A program made the translations under genes and the position numbers. A model generated the notes under the pieces. It was given only the letters and a program-made list of their open reading frames with translations. It ran no database searches and was not told where the DNA came from. A DNA stretch of 36,588 bases from Steroidobacter agaridevorans (lineage in GTDB: Bacteria > Pseudomonadota > Gammaproteobacteria > Steroidobacterales > Steroidobacteraceae), in contig NZ_BLJO01000002.1 in NCBI RefSeq assembly GCF_009932555.1, positions 194,600-231,187 on the forward strand. The letters run 5' to 3'. This document shows positions 28,225 through 36,588 of the stretch, piece after piece. The first letter of the stretch is position 1. Each line of letters starts with the position of its first letter.

Positions 28225-28860
28225 TTGAACGATCGAATTGCCCTCAAGCGGCTCATCGAAGAGCGGCTGAAGGACTCCCGTGCCGTTCCGGATCCGACCA
28301 CGGCCGTGCCGGCGGGATTTTCCGCAAACGACATCGAAGCGATTCGCGCGTACTTTCCGGCTGCGCCGATCGCGGCGGCGGTGCTCGTGCCCATCGTCGA
28401 TCATGAAGCCGGGCTCAGCGTGCTGCTCACCCAGCGCGCCTCGACGTTGAAGAATCACGCCGGGCAGATCAGCTTTCCGGGCGGTCGCATCGAGCCGACC
28501 GATCTGAATCCGTTGGAAGCGGCATTGCGAGAGACGGAGGAGGAAATCGGCGTGACCCGCGAATACATCACCTTCGCGGGATATCTCGAGCCGCAGCTGG
28601 TGCTCTCGGGCTATTGGGTGACGCCGGTGGTCGCGTTCGTGCAGCCGGGCTTCGCGCTGCGACTCGATCACCGCGAAGTGGAGACCGCCTTCGAGGTGCC
28701 GTTGCTTCACATTCTGGATTCCGTGAATCACCGCCAGCGCACCCGCGAGCTGGGTGCGGTGACCGTGCAGGTGTACGACATTCCTTATGAGAATCACAAC
28801 ATCTGGGGCGCGACGGCCGGGATGTTGATGTCCCTATATCAGCTGCTGCGAACCGAGTAA
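28225..28860 (+). CDS. nudL: Nudix CoA/acyl-CoA diphosphatase, NudL type
   Basis: Predicted pyrophosphohydrolase cleaving CoA or its thioesters to phosphopantetheine and 3',5'-ADP. The family-specific block LLTQRASTLKNHAGQISFPG (68-87) sits directly before the Nudix box, which includes LRETEEEIG (101-109). The 211 residues match NudL/YeaB. The start is TTG 28225, one base after the fumC stop, with a G-run about seven bases upstream. This placement implies translational coupling with fumC. mazG follows after six bases. Confidence 0.9.
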   Translation: MNDRIALKRLIEERLKDSRAVPDPTTAVPAGFSANDIEAIRAYFPAAPIAAAVLVPIVDHEAGLSVLLTQRASTLKNHAGQISFPGGRIEPTDLNPLEAALRETEEEIGVTREYITFAGYLEPQLVLSGYWVTPVVAFVQPGFALRLDHREVETAFEVPLLHILDSVNHRQRTRELGAVTVQVYDIPYENHNIWGATAGMLMSLYQLLRTE

Positions 28861-28866
28861 CTCATC

Positions 28867-29706
28867 ATGTCCGGCATTCAACGCCTGCTCGACATCATGG
28901 CCCGCCTGCGCGATCCCCAGCGCGGCTGTCCATGGGACCTGCAACAGAGCTTCAAGACCATCGCGCCGTACACGGTCGAGGAGGCGTACGAAGTCGCCGA
29001 CGCCATCGAGCGCGACGATCTGTCCTCGCTGCGCGATGAGCTGGGCGATCTGTTGTTTCAAGTCGTGTTTCATGCGCAGATGGCTAAAGAGCAGGGCGCA
29101 TTCGATTTCGATGCGGTGGCCAATGCCATTTGCGACAAGATGGAACGGCGTCATCCGCATGTTTTCGGTGATGCATCCATTGCCGATGCCGAAGCGCAGA
29201 CCGTCGCGTGGGAAGAGCAGAAGCGTCGCGAGCGGGCGCAGAAGCGGGCGGGCGCAGAACAGGCGAGCGTGCTCGACGATGTGCCGGTCGCATTGCCGGC
29301 GCTGACGCGTGCGAACAAGCTCGGCAAGCGTGCGGCCCAGGTGGGCTTCGAGTGGTCCGACGTGCACGGCGCGATCGAGAAGCTCGATGAGGAGATCGCC
29401 GAGTTCAAAGCCGAGGTGCGCTCGAACGCCTGCCTGCAAACGGACCCGACGACCGAAGGGCAGCGTCAGCACGAACGGCTGGCCGCCGAGCTCGGCGACG
29501 TGCTCTTCTGCGTGGTGAACGTCTGTCGCTATCTGAAAATCGACCCGGAACTGGCGCTCAAGCGCACCAATGCCAGCTTCGAGCGGCGCTTCCGTTATGT
29601 CGAACGTGGCCTGGCGAAGCAGGGCAAAACCCCTCAGGAGGCGACCCTGGCGGAGATGGACCAGCTGTGGGATGAAGGCAAAGCCCACGAACGGCGCGAA
29701 TCCTGA
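28867..29706 (+). CDS. mazG: Nucleoside triphosphate pyrophosphohydrolase
   Basis: House-cleaning enzyme converting NTPs and dNTPs to monophosphates and pyrophosphate. Two MazG domains are present. The N-terminal one has GCPWDLQQSFKTIAPYTVEE, then EAYEVADAI and DELGDLLFQVVFHA. The C-terminal one has EKLDEEIAEFKAE and ELGDVLFCVVNVCRYL. Each carries the acidic EExxE/ExxD metal pattern. At 279 residues it is the full E. coli-type two-domain form. It follows the NudL-type gene by six bases; grouping two nucleotide sanitation enzymes in one transcript is sensible. Not a toxin-antitoxin partner: no mazEF nearby. Confidence 0.95.
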   Translation: MSGIQRLLDIMARLRDPQRGCPWDLQQSFKTIAPYTVEEAYEVADAIERDDLSSLRDELGDLLFQVVFHAQMAKEQGAFDFDAVANAICDKMERRHPHVFGDASIADAEAQTVAWEEQKRRERAQKRAGAEQASVLDDVPVALPALTRANKLGKRAAQVGFEWSDVHGAIEKLDEEIAEFKAEVRSNACLQTDPTTEGQRQHERLAAELGDVLFCVVNVCRYLKIDPELALKRTNASFERRFRYVERGLAKQGKTPQEATLAEMDQLWDEGKAHERRES

Positions 29707-29714
29707 GCGAAGCC

Positions 29715-29750
29715 GACTTGTTGCACGCTTAATACAGTTGGTAACAAGTC
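29715..29750. repeat. Inverted repeat after mazG
   Basis: GACTTGTT (29715-29722) and AACAAGTC (29743-29750) are perfect eight-base complements with a 20-base loop. It sits just after the mazG stop and 95 bp before the glycine-zipper gene. No T-run follows. It could end the fumC-nudL-mazG transcript weakly or act upstream of the next gene. Confidence 0.3.
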
Positions 29751-29844
29751 CACCGACGGAGTTCAGGGTTCATTCATGGCCTCAGCCCTAAGTTGACTGC
29801 CACGCTCGGTGCTTCCCTATGCCGGGCTCCTGGAGAGATCAACG

Positions 29845-30393
29845 ATGAGTGCCGCTCGCGTTTCGATGGCTGTGACGGGTGTCCTGCTGGCCGGCGTGGC
29901 CCTGGCCGGACCGCCCCGCTACGAGCGCAGTGCTTCGAGCGAATACGACTACGCCCCGGTGATCCACGTCGAGCCCATCGTCCGGCAGGTCCGCGTCGAG
30001 ACCCCGAATCGCGAGTGCTACGACGAAGTCCGCCAGGTCGAGTCCCGCCCGCATATTTCCGATCCCGAGGTCGGGGTCCGGACGCTGGTCGGCGGTCTGA
30101 TCGGCGGCGTGATCGGTCACCAGTTCGGCAGCGGCCGGGGCCGGGATGCGGCCACTGTCGCCGGCGCTGTGGTCGGCGCCGGGGTCGGCTACGATGCCGG
30201 CGCCCGCCGTTCAGCTTCGGTGCGTGAAGAAATAGTTCAGCGTTGCGAAGTCCGATATGAGAAACGGTACGAAGAGCGTATTGACGGGTACCGGGTGACC
30301 TACGAGTACAACGGTCGTGAGTATACGACCCGCCTGCCGTACGACCCCGGTGAGCGCATTCGTGTCAGGGTGGCCGTCGCCGTGGCCGAATGA
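29845..30393 (+). CDS. Glycine-zipper 2TM envelope protein
   Basis: The 182-residue protein has an N-terminal export signal (MSAARVSMAVTGVLLAGVAL, cut after about residue 22). A central glycine zipper follows at 80-118 (VGGLIGGVIGHQFG, then VAGAVVGAGVGYDAG), of the Rickettsia 17-kDa antigen/SlyB class. The flanking domain is rich in Arg, Tyr and Glu, with Cys at about 58 and later. There is no lipobox Cys at the signal cleavage site, unlike SlyB. Location is periplasm or inner face of the outer membrane. The ATG at 29845 has GGAGAG about seven bases upstream; the frame is open from 29809. It may respond to the downstream two-component system, as slyB does to PhoP in enterics; that is inference. 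Confidence 0.82.
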   Translation: MSAARVSMAVTGVLLAGVALAGPPRYERSASSEYDYAPVIHVEPIVRQVRVETPNRECYDEVRQVESRPHISDPEVGVRTLVGGLIGGVIGHQFGSGRGRDAATVAGAVVGAGVGYDAGARRSASVREEIVQRCEVRYEKRYEERIDGYRVTYEYNGREYTTRLPYDPGERIRVRVAVAVAE

Positions 30394-30458
30394 GATGGAG
30401 GCCGGTCAAACGATTTCCATCTTCAACGGGAGTTTTCTCAAAGGTTGTGCGGCGGGGC

Positions 30459-30487
30459 GTGAACATACGTCGCGCCGTGCGTACACT
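30459..30487 (+). promoter_or_regulatory. Candidate promoter of the PepSY-regulator-kinase operon
   Basis: GTGAAC (30459-30464) and TACACT (30482-30487) are separated by 17 bases, the ideal spacing. The -10 ends eight bases before the ATG of the PepSY gene, so the transcript would begin at or one base from the start codon. There is no Shine-Dalgarno in the intervening TAGCCCCC. Confidence 0.45.
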
Positions 30488-30495
30488 TAGCCCCC

Positions 30496-30789
30496 ATGCG
30501 CACTTTCTGGCACCTGTTGTTGGTTACGCTACCGCTGATCGCAGCGGTGCCGAACGCCAATGCCCAGGAGCTGATCGATCGCCGGCAGCGTCGTGAGTAC
30601 CGCATCGAGCCCTCGGGCATCTCGCTCGATCAGGCCGTCGAAATGGCACAGCGGCGTTTTCGAGCCAAGGCGGTCAGAGCCGAGACCGTTCGCAATGGCG
30701 ACAGGCTGGAGCATCGGATCCGCCTGCTCAGCGCCGACGGCAAGGTACGGAACGTGAGCGTGGACGCAGAATCGGGAGCAATGAACTGA
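30496..30789 (+). CDS. Small exported PepSY-domain protein
   Basis: The 97-residue protein has a Sec signal (MRTFWHLLLVTLPLIAAVP, then NANA before QELIDRR) and a single PepSY-like domain (about 40-97: ISLDQAVEMAQRRF, then ETVRNGDRLEHRIRLLSADG and NVSVDAESG). Such proteins are often encoded directly before OmpR-type regulators and kinases, and are thought to modulate the kinase or a protease in the periplasm. The stop lies three bases before the regulator ATG, so the three genes form one operon. No ribosome site precedes its ATG. Confidence 0.82.
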   Translation: MRTFWHLLLVTLPLIAAVPNANAQELIDRRQRREYRIEPSGISLDQAVEMAQRRFRAKAVRAETVRNGDRLEHRIRLLSADGKVRNVSVDAESGAMN

Positions 30790-30792
30790 TCC

Positions 30793-31482
30793 ATGCGCGT
30801 CCTAATTGTTGAAGACGAACAGACCCTGCGTGAATCCATCGTCGAACAGCTGCAGCAGCACGGCTTCACGGTCGATGCGGCTGCCGATGGCGAGGAAGGA
30901 CTTTACTGCGGGCGGGAATATGCCCTGGACCTGGCCGTGATCGACCTCGGTCTGCCCAAGCTGCCCGGCCTGGAGCTGATCAAGACGCTGCGCGCCGAAG
31001 GCAAAACCTTTCCCATCCTGATCCTGACGGCGCGCGATCGCTGGCAGGACAAGGTGGAAGGGCTGCAGGCCGGCGCCGACGACTACGTCGCCAAGCCTTT
31101 CCATTTCGAGGAGCTGCTGGCGCGCGTGCAGGCGCTACTGCGGCGCTCGGGTGGCTGGGCTCAGCCAGTGCTGCGTTGTGGTCCGGTATCGCTGGATCCG
31201 CGGACTCAGGAAGTCATGGTCAACGGCCGCAAGGTCGACCTGACCAGCTTCGAGTACCGCATCCTCGATCACCTGATCCACCGGGCCGGCGAGGTGATCT
31301 CCAAGAGCGAGCTGACCGAGCGGCTGTATGCCCAGGACTTCGACCGCGACAGCAACACCATCGAGGTGTTCATCGGTCGGCTGCGCCGCAAGCTCGATCC
31401 GGATGAAACCATCAAGCCGATCGAGACGCTGCGTGGCCGGGGTTATCGTTTCGCCCTTCAGCGCGACACCGCCGCCGCCTAA
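30793..31482 (+). CDS. OmpR-family response regulator, PhoP-like
   Basis: DNA-binding response regulator of 229 residues. Receiver (1-120): acidic pocket Glu7/Asp8, phosphoacceptor Asp51 (VIDLGLPK), Thr79 and Lys101 (YVAKPF). Winged-helix domain (about 130-226): RTQEVMVNGRKVDLTSFEYR, then SNTIEVFIGRLRRKLD and GRGYRF. The overall sequence is PhoP/QseB-like, closest by eye to PhoP. It overlaps neither neighbour; three bases separate it from the PepSY stop and 21 from the kinase. Unlike the truncated receiver at 14687, every functional residue is intact. Confidence 0.93.
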   Translation: MRVLIVEDEQTLRESIVEQLQQHGFTVDAAADGEEGLYCGREYALDLAVIDLGLPKLPGLELIKTLRAEGKTFPILILTARDRWQDKVEGLQAGADDYVAKPFHFEELLARVQALLRRSGGWAQPVLRCGPVSLDPRTQEVMVNGRKVDLTSFEYRILDHLIHRAGEVISKSELTERLYAQDFDRDSNTIEVFIGRLRRKLDPDETIKPIETLRGRGYRFALQRDTAAA

Positions 31483-31503
31483 AGAGAACTGATCGCGAGG
31501 ACG

Positions 31504-32871
31504 ATGCAGCCGCGTTCGTTAAGCACACGACTGCTCGTCTCGGTCAGCATCCTGCTGATCCTGTTCTTTGGCGTCACCATTCTGGCCCTGGACTTCGTGT
31601 TCCAGGACCTGAGCCGGCGCGCCATCCAGGATCGGCTGGACGTGCAGGTGATCGCGCTGCTGTCGGCCTCCGAGGAGGATTCGAGCGGCGGCTTGCGCCC
31701 CGACCAACTCGCCGAGCCGCGTTTCGACAATCCGGGCTCCGGTCTGTACGGCGAGATCCTGCGCAGTGATGGCCGTCCCAGCTGGCGTTCCAAATCCCTG
31801 ACCGGCACCGGCATCGAGTTTCCTCACGTCGAGGTCGGCGAGCGTCGTTTCGGCGAGCTGCAGCGGGGCGATGGCACCACTGTGCTGTCGCTCAGCATGG
31901 GCATCGAGTGGCAGTTCCGTAATCGCGTTACACGGACCTTCGTGTACAGCGTGGCGGAAAGCCTCGATCCTTACTATGCGCAGTTGAGCCGTTTTCGTGG
32001 CCGGCTGTTCGGTTGGTTCGGCGCGTTGATGGTGATGCTGCTCGGCGCGTTGGCGCTGCTGTTACGAAGATTGCTTGCGCCGCTGCGACGGGTGGAGCGC
32101 GAGATCGAAGCGATCGAGGCGGGCGATCTCACCGAGCTCGGCGGCGGCTATCCACGCGAGCTGCTCGGCATCACGACGAATTTGAATGCGCTCCTTCGCA
32201 GCGAGCGCGAGCGCCTGGCGCGCTATCGAAACACCCTCGGCAACCTCGCGCACAGTTTCAAGACGCCGCTGGCGGTCATGCGCAATCTGCTCACCACCCA
32301 GGGCGGTCGCGAGATGACCGTCGTTCGCCAGCTCGATGAGCAGGTCGGGCGCATGGACGACATCGTCAAATATCAGCTGCGTCGCGCCGCCGCCGCGGGC
32401 GGCACGGGCCTGGGGTCCGCGCCGGTCGATGTTCGGGACGCTTTGGAAGCGCTTCGGGGCGCCTTGCTGAAGGTGTATATGGAACGCGGCCTCACGTGCG
32501 AGCTGACGGTTGCCGAGGGCGCGACGTTCACCGGCGACCGCGAAGACCTCACCGAGATTGCGGGCAATCTGCTCGATAACGCATTCAAGTGGGCGCGCAC
32601 CACCATTCGCATCACCGCCGACCGCGTCGTGAGCCCGGCCGCACGACGCGATGGTCTGCGTATCATTATCGAAGACGACGGGCCGGGCATTCCCCTCGAC
32701 TCTAGAGCCCGCGTGCTGGAGCGGGGGGCGCGCCTCGACGAGCGCGTCGCGGGCCAGGGCATCGGTTTGTCGGTCGTTCGAGAGCTGGTGAACTTGAATG
32801 GCGGCATCATCGATATCGACCAGTCGGCGCTCGGCGGCGCACGGATCGAGGTAAAAATAGCGCCCGTCTGA
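31504..32871 (+). CDS. Sensor histidine kinase, PhoQ-like
   Basis: Inner-membrane kinase of 455 residues, partner of the regulator just upstream. Two transmembrane helices (about 11-35 and 163-188) flank a periplasmic sensor of roughly 125 residues. A HAMP-like region follows (190-240). The H-box LAHSFKTPLAVMRNLL has the phosphorylated His250. ATP-binding motifs are the N-box around NLLDNAFKWA, the G1 box EDDGPGIP and the G2 box GQGIGLSVV. The HSFKTPL form of the H-box is typical of PhoQ-type kinases. The ATG has GAGGA about four bases upstream. The signal sensed is not readable. Confidence 0.93.
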   Translation: MQPRSLSTRLLVSVSILLILFFGVTILALDFVFQDLSRRAIQDRLDVQVIALLSASEEDSSGGLRPDQLAEPRFDNPGSGLYGEILRSDGRPSWRSKSLTGTGIEFPHVEVGERRFGELQRGDGTTVLSLSMGIEWQFRNRVTRTFVYSVAESLDPYYAQLSRFRGRLFGWFGALMVMLLGALALLLRRLLAPLRRVEREIEAIEAGDLTELGGGYPRELLGITTNLNALLRSERERLARYRNTLGNLAHSFKTPLAVMRNLLTTQGGREMTVVRQLDEQVGRMDDIVKYQLRRAAAAGGTGLGSAPVDVRDALEALRGALLKVYMERGLTCELTVAEGATFTGDREDLTEIAGNLLDNAFKWARTTIRITADRVVSPAARRDGLRIIIEDDGPGIPLDSRARVLERGARLDERVAGQGIGLSVVRELVNLNGGIIDIDQSALGGARIEVKIAPV

Positions 32872-32913
32872 CTTGAAACCTCCCAGCGCAATCGCATACA
32901 AGTCGGCTGCGCG

Positions 32914-35900
32914 ATGAGTACCCCCAATTCCTCTTACACCGCGGCGCTGCTGGCGCTGCGCGATCAGCTGCCCCACACGCGATTCGCCGACCGGCCGCGT
33001 CTGTCGCGGGAGCTGGATCGCCTGTTCGCGCGCCGTAATCCGCCTGCAGAGCCGGACGGCGCCATCGCCAACTTGCGCCAGTCGATCGAGACCTCGGCTG
33101 CCACCGTCGAGCGTCTCAAAACGCTGCCTCTACGCGTCGAATACGACACGGCGCTGCCGATCGCCGCGCATCGCGAGGAGATTGCGAAGGCATTACAAAC
33201 AAACCAGCTCGTCGTGGTCTGTGGCGCGACCGGCTCCGGTAAGACGACGCAGCTGCCCAAGATCTGCATGGAAGCAGGGCGGGGCACCTTCGGTTTGATC
33301 GGTCATACCCAGCCCCGGCGCATCGCCGCTCGCGCCATCGCGAATCGCCTCGCCGAAGAGCTGCAGACCACCGTCGGCGGCGCCGTCGGCTATCAGGTGC
33401 GTTTCAACGATCGCACCGGTCCGGACTGCCGCATCAAGCTCATGACCGACGGCATTCTCCTGCGCGAGCTGGAGAACGATCGACTGCTGCGTCGCTATGA
33501 CACGCTGATCATCGACGAAGCGCACGAGCGCAGCCTCAACATCGATTTCCTGCTCGGCGTGCTCAAGCGCCTGCTGCCCCAGCGGCCGGACCTGCGCATC
33601 GTGATCACCTCGGCCACCATCGATCCGCAACGCTTCGCCGAGTTCTTCGGCGGCGCTCCCATCATCGAGGTGTCCGGTCGCAGCTATCCTGTCGAAGTGC
33701 GCTACCGGCCCCTGACCGGCACCGACGAGGATGATTACGAGCTGTCCCTCGATGAGGGCATCGTGGCGGCGGTCCAGGAACTGGATCGCGTGGATCGCGG
33801 CGATGTGCTCGTGTTCCTGCCGGGCGAAAAACAAATTCGCGATGCCGCCGAGGCGCTCTCGAAGGCTCGCCTGCACGGCACCGAAGTGCTGCCGCTGTAT
33901 GCGCGGCTGTCGACACGCGATCAAGAAAAGATCTTCGAGAAGCACGGATCACGCCGTGTCGTGCTCGCGACCAACGTCGCTGAAACGTCCTTGACGGTGC
34001 CGGGTATTCGGCACGTCGTCGACTCCGGACTTGCTCGCATCAGCCGTTACAGCGTGCGCGGCAAGGTGCAGCGACTGCCGATCGAGCCGATCTCACAAGC
34101 GAGCGCCGACCAGCGCAAGGGCCGTTCCGGCCGTGAAGCGCCGGGTATCTGTATCCGCCTGTACGCGGAGGATGATTTCAATCTGCGTCCGGCCTTCACG
34201 CCACCCGAAGTGCTGCGCACGAACCTCGCAAGCGTCATTCTGCAAATGGCCGCGCTGGAATTGGGCGAGCCGGAAGCGTTTCCGTTCGTCGATCCGCCCG
34301 ACACGCGATTGATCAACGACGGTTATCGACTGCTGCAGGAGCTGAAGGCGGTCGATGACGATCGACGGGTCACGAGTCTCGGGCGGCAGTTGTCGTCGCT
34401 GCCTGTGGATCCGCGACTGGGTCGCATGCTGCTCGCCGCGAGTCATCACAGCTGTCTTGCGGAGATGCTCGTCATTGCATCGTTCCTTTCCGCGCAGGAT
34501 CCACGCGAACGTCCGTCCGATGCACAAGCGCAGGCGGACCAGAAACACGCGGCGTTCGCCGATCCGCGCTCGGATTTCGTCGGCGTCCTGAACCTTTGGA
34601 ACACGTACCAGACGCAGGTTGCCGAGCTCTCCGGCAGTCAGCTGCGCAAATGGTGTCGCGAGAACTTCATCGCGTTCATGCGCGCTCGCGAATGGCAGGA
34701 ACTGCATCGGCAGCTGAGCGAGACGGTCAAGGAGTTGGAGCTCAAGCCGAACAGCGCGCCGGCTGACTATGCGAATCTGCATCAAGCGATCTTGACCGGC
34801 TTCCTGGGCAACATCGGTGCGCTCGATGAAAAGCGCGAGTACGACGGCGCGCGTGGCACACGGTTCGTGATTGCTCCGGGCACCCCGCTCGCAGGCAAGC
34901 CGCCGAAGTGGGTGGTCGCGGCGAACCTGATGGAAACGACGCGGCTCTATGCTCGCACCGTCGCGGCCGTCGAGCCGCAATGGATCGAGTCCGCCGGCGC
35001 GCACTTGATCAAGCGCAGTTATAGCGAGCCGCATTGGGTGGAAGATCGCGGGTTCGTGGCGGCGTTCGAGTCGGTGGCGCTCTATGGGCTCACGCTGTCG
35101 TCCCGCCGACGAATCAATCTTGGCAATGTTTCCCCTCGCGAGGCGCAAGAGATTTTCGTGCGCGAGGCGCTGGTCGAAGGGCATTCGCGCCTCAAGGCCG
35201 ACTTCCTGAAACACAATCGGCGGCTGCGTCAGCAGGTCGAAGTGATGGAGGCGAAGGTGCGCCGTCGCGACATCCTTGCCGACGAGCAGGCGCTTTGCGA
35301 TTTCTATCTGTCCCGCCTGCCGGAGACGATCAATTCGGTGTCGGCGCTCGAGAAGTGGCTCAGGATGCCGGGTCATGCGCAACAGCTGCAGATGACCATG
35401 GCCGACATTGCTCGTCGCGATGCCTCGGAGATCACGGCGCAGGAGTTTCCGCCGGTCCTGGCGGTCACCGGCAACGAGCTGCCGCTGGAGTATCGCTTCG
35501 AGCCTGGCTCGACGAGCGATGGCGTGACGGTCGTTCTGCCGAAACCTTTGTTGAGCTCCGCCGTGATCGGCGACTTCTCCCGTCCCATTCCCGGCTGGCG
35601 CGTCGAGACGATCACACAGCTGTTACGCAGCCTGCCCAAGCAGATCCGCAAGGCGTTTGTTCCTGTTCCCGAGCACGCAGCGCGCGCGGCGGCAGAGATC
35701 GATGAGTCGAAGGAATTCAACGCGGCGGTCGCGGAGTGGATCACTCGCGTCGGCGGCGTCAATGTCACGGCGGAGGAGGTGGCGGCACTTCCCTTGCCCG
35801 AGCACCTGCGCGTGAACTTCCGCGTCGCCGATCTCGATGGCAAGACGCTCGCCGAAGGTCGTGACCTTGCGGCGCTCAAGCGCGCCGTACGAGAGACCGA

Positions 35901-36588
35901 AGCGACGTCGGGCGAACGAAAGCCCACGCCCTCGGGCGGCGTGCATCGGCGTTGGGACTTTGGCGATCTCGCGGTGGAGGAGTCCGTGCAGCGGCGCGGA
36001 TTGCGCTTCTCGGTTTATCCGACGCTGCGAGATCGCGGTGAAGGTGTCGAGGTGGCGGAGGCTGCGACGCTGGTCGATGCCGAAGGCATGTTGCGATTGG
36101 GCGTCTTGAAGCTCGCCACCCTGGCGTTGCCCGAGCAGTTCAAATACGCCCGCAAACGCTGCTCGGAGCGCAGCGAGCTGATGCTGCTCGCTCAGGGCTT
36201 GAACAACTCGCGTCCCATTGCCGAGGCGCTGGCGGAGAAGTGTTTCGTCGAATGTTTCTTGGGTGAAGAGGGCGCTCCGCCACGCTCGGCCGCCCAGTTC
36301 GACGCGCTGCTCGACAAACATCGCGCACGTTTCGGGGAAGTGACCGATCGGGTGATCGAGCACACGACCTCGGCGCTGCGTGAGTTGCGAAACGCGCGCT
36401 TGAAGCTTGCGGCGCTCGAAGGCCCGACGTTCCAGGCACTGCGGACCGACGTTCAGGCGCAGCTGCAGATGCTGGTGCCGGGCGATTTCCCGGCAAGCGT
36501 GCCGACCGCCCTGTGGCCGCACCTGCCGCGCTATTTCAAAGCGCTGACTCGCCGGCTCGATAAGGCGCCGGGCAATCAGAAGCGCGAT
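32914..36588 (+). CDS. hrpA: ATP-dependent RNA helicase HrpA (3' end beyond window)
   Basis: DEAH-box helicase. In E. coli HrpA acts in mRNA processing and rescue of stalled ribosomes. From ATG 32914 the frame is open for 1225 codons to the window edge. Motif I GATGSGKT is at 104-111, motif II DEAH at 201-204, motif III SAT follows soon after, and motif VI appears as QRKGRSGR (Ser where many relatives have Cys). The long C-terminal region ends in the family block LPRYFKALTRRLDKAPGNQK, so perhaps 80-100 residues are missing beyond the window. It starts 42 bp after the kinase stop; no ribosome site is seen. Confidence 0.95.
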   Translation, partial: MSTPNSSYTAALLALRDQLPHTRFADRPRLSRELDRLFARRNPPAEPDGAIANLRQSIETSAATVERLKTLPLRVEYDTALPIAAHREEIAKALQTNQLVVVCGATGSGKTTQLPKICMEAGRGTFGLIGHTQPRRIAARAIANRLAEELQTTVGGAVGYQVRFNDRTGPDCRIKLMTDGILLRELENDRLLRRYDTLIIDEAHERSLNIDFLLGVLKRLLPQRPDLRIVITSATIDPQRFAEFFGGAPIIEVSGRSYPVEVRYRPLTGTDEDDYELSLDEGIVAAVQELDRVDRGDVLVFLPGEKQIRDAAEALSKARLHGTEVLPLYARLSTRDQEKIFEKHGSRRVVLATNVAETSLTVPGIRHVVDSGLARISRYSVRGKVQRLPIEPISQASADQRKGRSGREAPGICIRLYAEDDFNLRPAFTPPEVLRTNLASVILQMAALELGEPEAFPFVDPPDTRLINDGYRLLQELKAVDDDRRVTSLGRQLSSLPVDPRLGRMLLAASHHSCLAEMLVIASFLSAQDPRERPSDAQAQADQKHAAFADPRSDFVGVLNLWNTYQTQVAELSGSQLRKWCRENFIAFMRAREWQELHRQLSETVKELELKPNSAPADYANLHQAILTGFLGNIGALDEKREYDGARGTRFVIAPGTPLAGKPPKWVVAANLMETTRLYARTVAAVEPQWIESAGAHLIKRSYSEPHWVEDRGFVAAFESVALYGLTLSSRRRINLGNVSPREAQEIFVREALVEGHSRLKADFLKHNRRLRQQVEVMEAKVRRRDILADEQALCDFYLSRLPETINSVSALEKWLRMPGHAQQLQMTMADIARRDASEITAQEFPPVLAVTGNELPLEYRFEPGSTSDGVTVVLPKPLLSSAVIGDFSRPIPGWRVETITQLLRSLPKQIRKAFVPVPEHAARAAAEIDESKEFNAAVAEWITRVGGVNVTAEEVAALPLPEHLRVNFRVADLDGKTLAEGRDLAALKRAVRETEATSGERKPTPSGGVHRRWDFGDLAVEESVQRRGLRFSVYPTLRDRGEGVEVAEAATLVDAEGMLRLGVLKLATLALPEQFKYARKRCSERSELMLLAQGLNNSRPIAEALAEKCFVECFLGEEGAPPRSAAQFDALLDKHRARFGEVTDRVIEHTTSALRELRNARLKLAALEGPTFQALRTDVQAQLQMLVPGDFPASVPTALWPHLPRYFKALTRRLDKAPGNQKRD

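Noticed and set aside
28867-29706. MazG as part of a toxin-antitoxin module
   Set aside because: It is the two-domain house-cleaning MazG, and no mazE or mazF-like gene is adjacent.

Overview
The window is ordinary-looking, gene-dense, high-GC chromosomal DNA from a proteobacterium, most likely a gammaproteobacterium of the Steroidobacter/Nevskia/Xanthomonas kind. That placement is inference from gene content: a fused aspartokinase-homoserine dehydrogenase in a thrABC operon, MsrP/MsrQ, an E. coli-type PurB, CreD, HrpA, a PhoP/PhoQ-like pair and an ExeA-like ATPase carrying an FHA domain. I see no insertion sequence, phage gene, CRISPR array, tRNA or rRNA. No gap between genes exceeds about 235 bp.

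Layout. 1-2640 (minus): the first codons of an unknown gene, then ghrA and mmsA (2-ketoacid reduction; valine/propanoate semialdehyde oxidation), with a GntR-type palindrome upstream of mmsA. 2859-4172 (plus): ExeA-like ATPase with a C-terminal FHA domain and a degraded Walker B. 4334-9738 (plus): thrA-thrB-thrC followed six bases later by a membrane-anchored NERD-like protein. 9836-12102 (minus): an M20 peptidase and TatD, overlapping by four bases. 12131-15256 (plus): an exported TPR-like protein, a YgjP-type metalloprotein, tryptophan 2,3-dioxygenase, and a chimeric ORF whose first half is a response-regulator receiver and whose second half is the C-terminus of a MipA/OmpV outer-membrane protein. 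15264-16874 (minus): msrQ and msrP. 17066-18418 (plus): creD, whose 3' end overlaps a tandem-GFA gene on the other strand. 19421-19741: small orphan gene. 19791-23278 (minus): crotonase-family gene and acnA. 23512-26618 (minus): mnmA, nudJ, purB. 26820-29706 (plus): fumC, a CoA-diphosphatase-type Nudix gene and mazG. 29845-32871 (plus): a glycine-zipper envelope protein, a PepSY protein, and an OmpR-family response regulator with its histidine kinase. 32914-end: hrpA, cut by the window edge.

How the genes relate. The thr operon covers four of the five enzymatic steps from aspartate to threonine; aspartate-semialdehyde dehydrogenase (asd) is not in the window. acnA and fumC are TCA-cycle enzymes in separate units. 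mazG and the Nudix genes are nucleotide/CoA house-cleaning enzymes. The PepSY-regulator-kinase trio looks like one envelope-sensing operon.

I did not find a convincing new multi-gene system. The most unusual items are the receiver-MipA chimera with a perfect 16-bp palindrome in front of it, the ExeA-FHA protein lacking the usual Walker B acidic pair, the NERD-like protein at the end of the thr operon, a possible leaderless promoter layout (a TANNNT box 6-8 nt before a start codon with no Shine-Dalgarno) at several genes, and a purB-nudJ-mnmA block without hflD.
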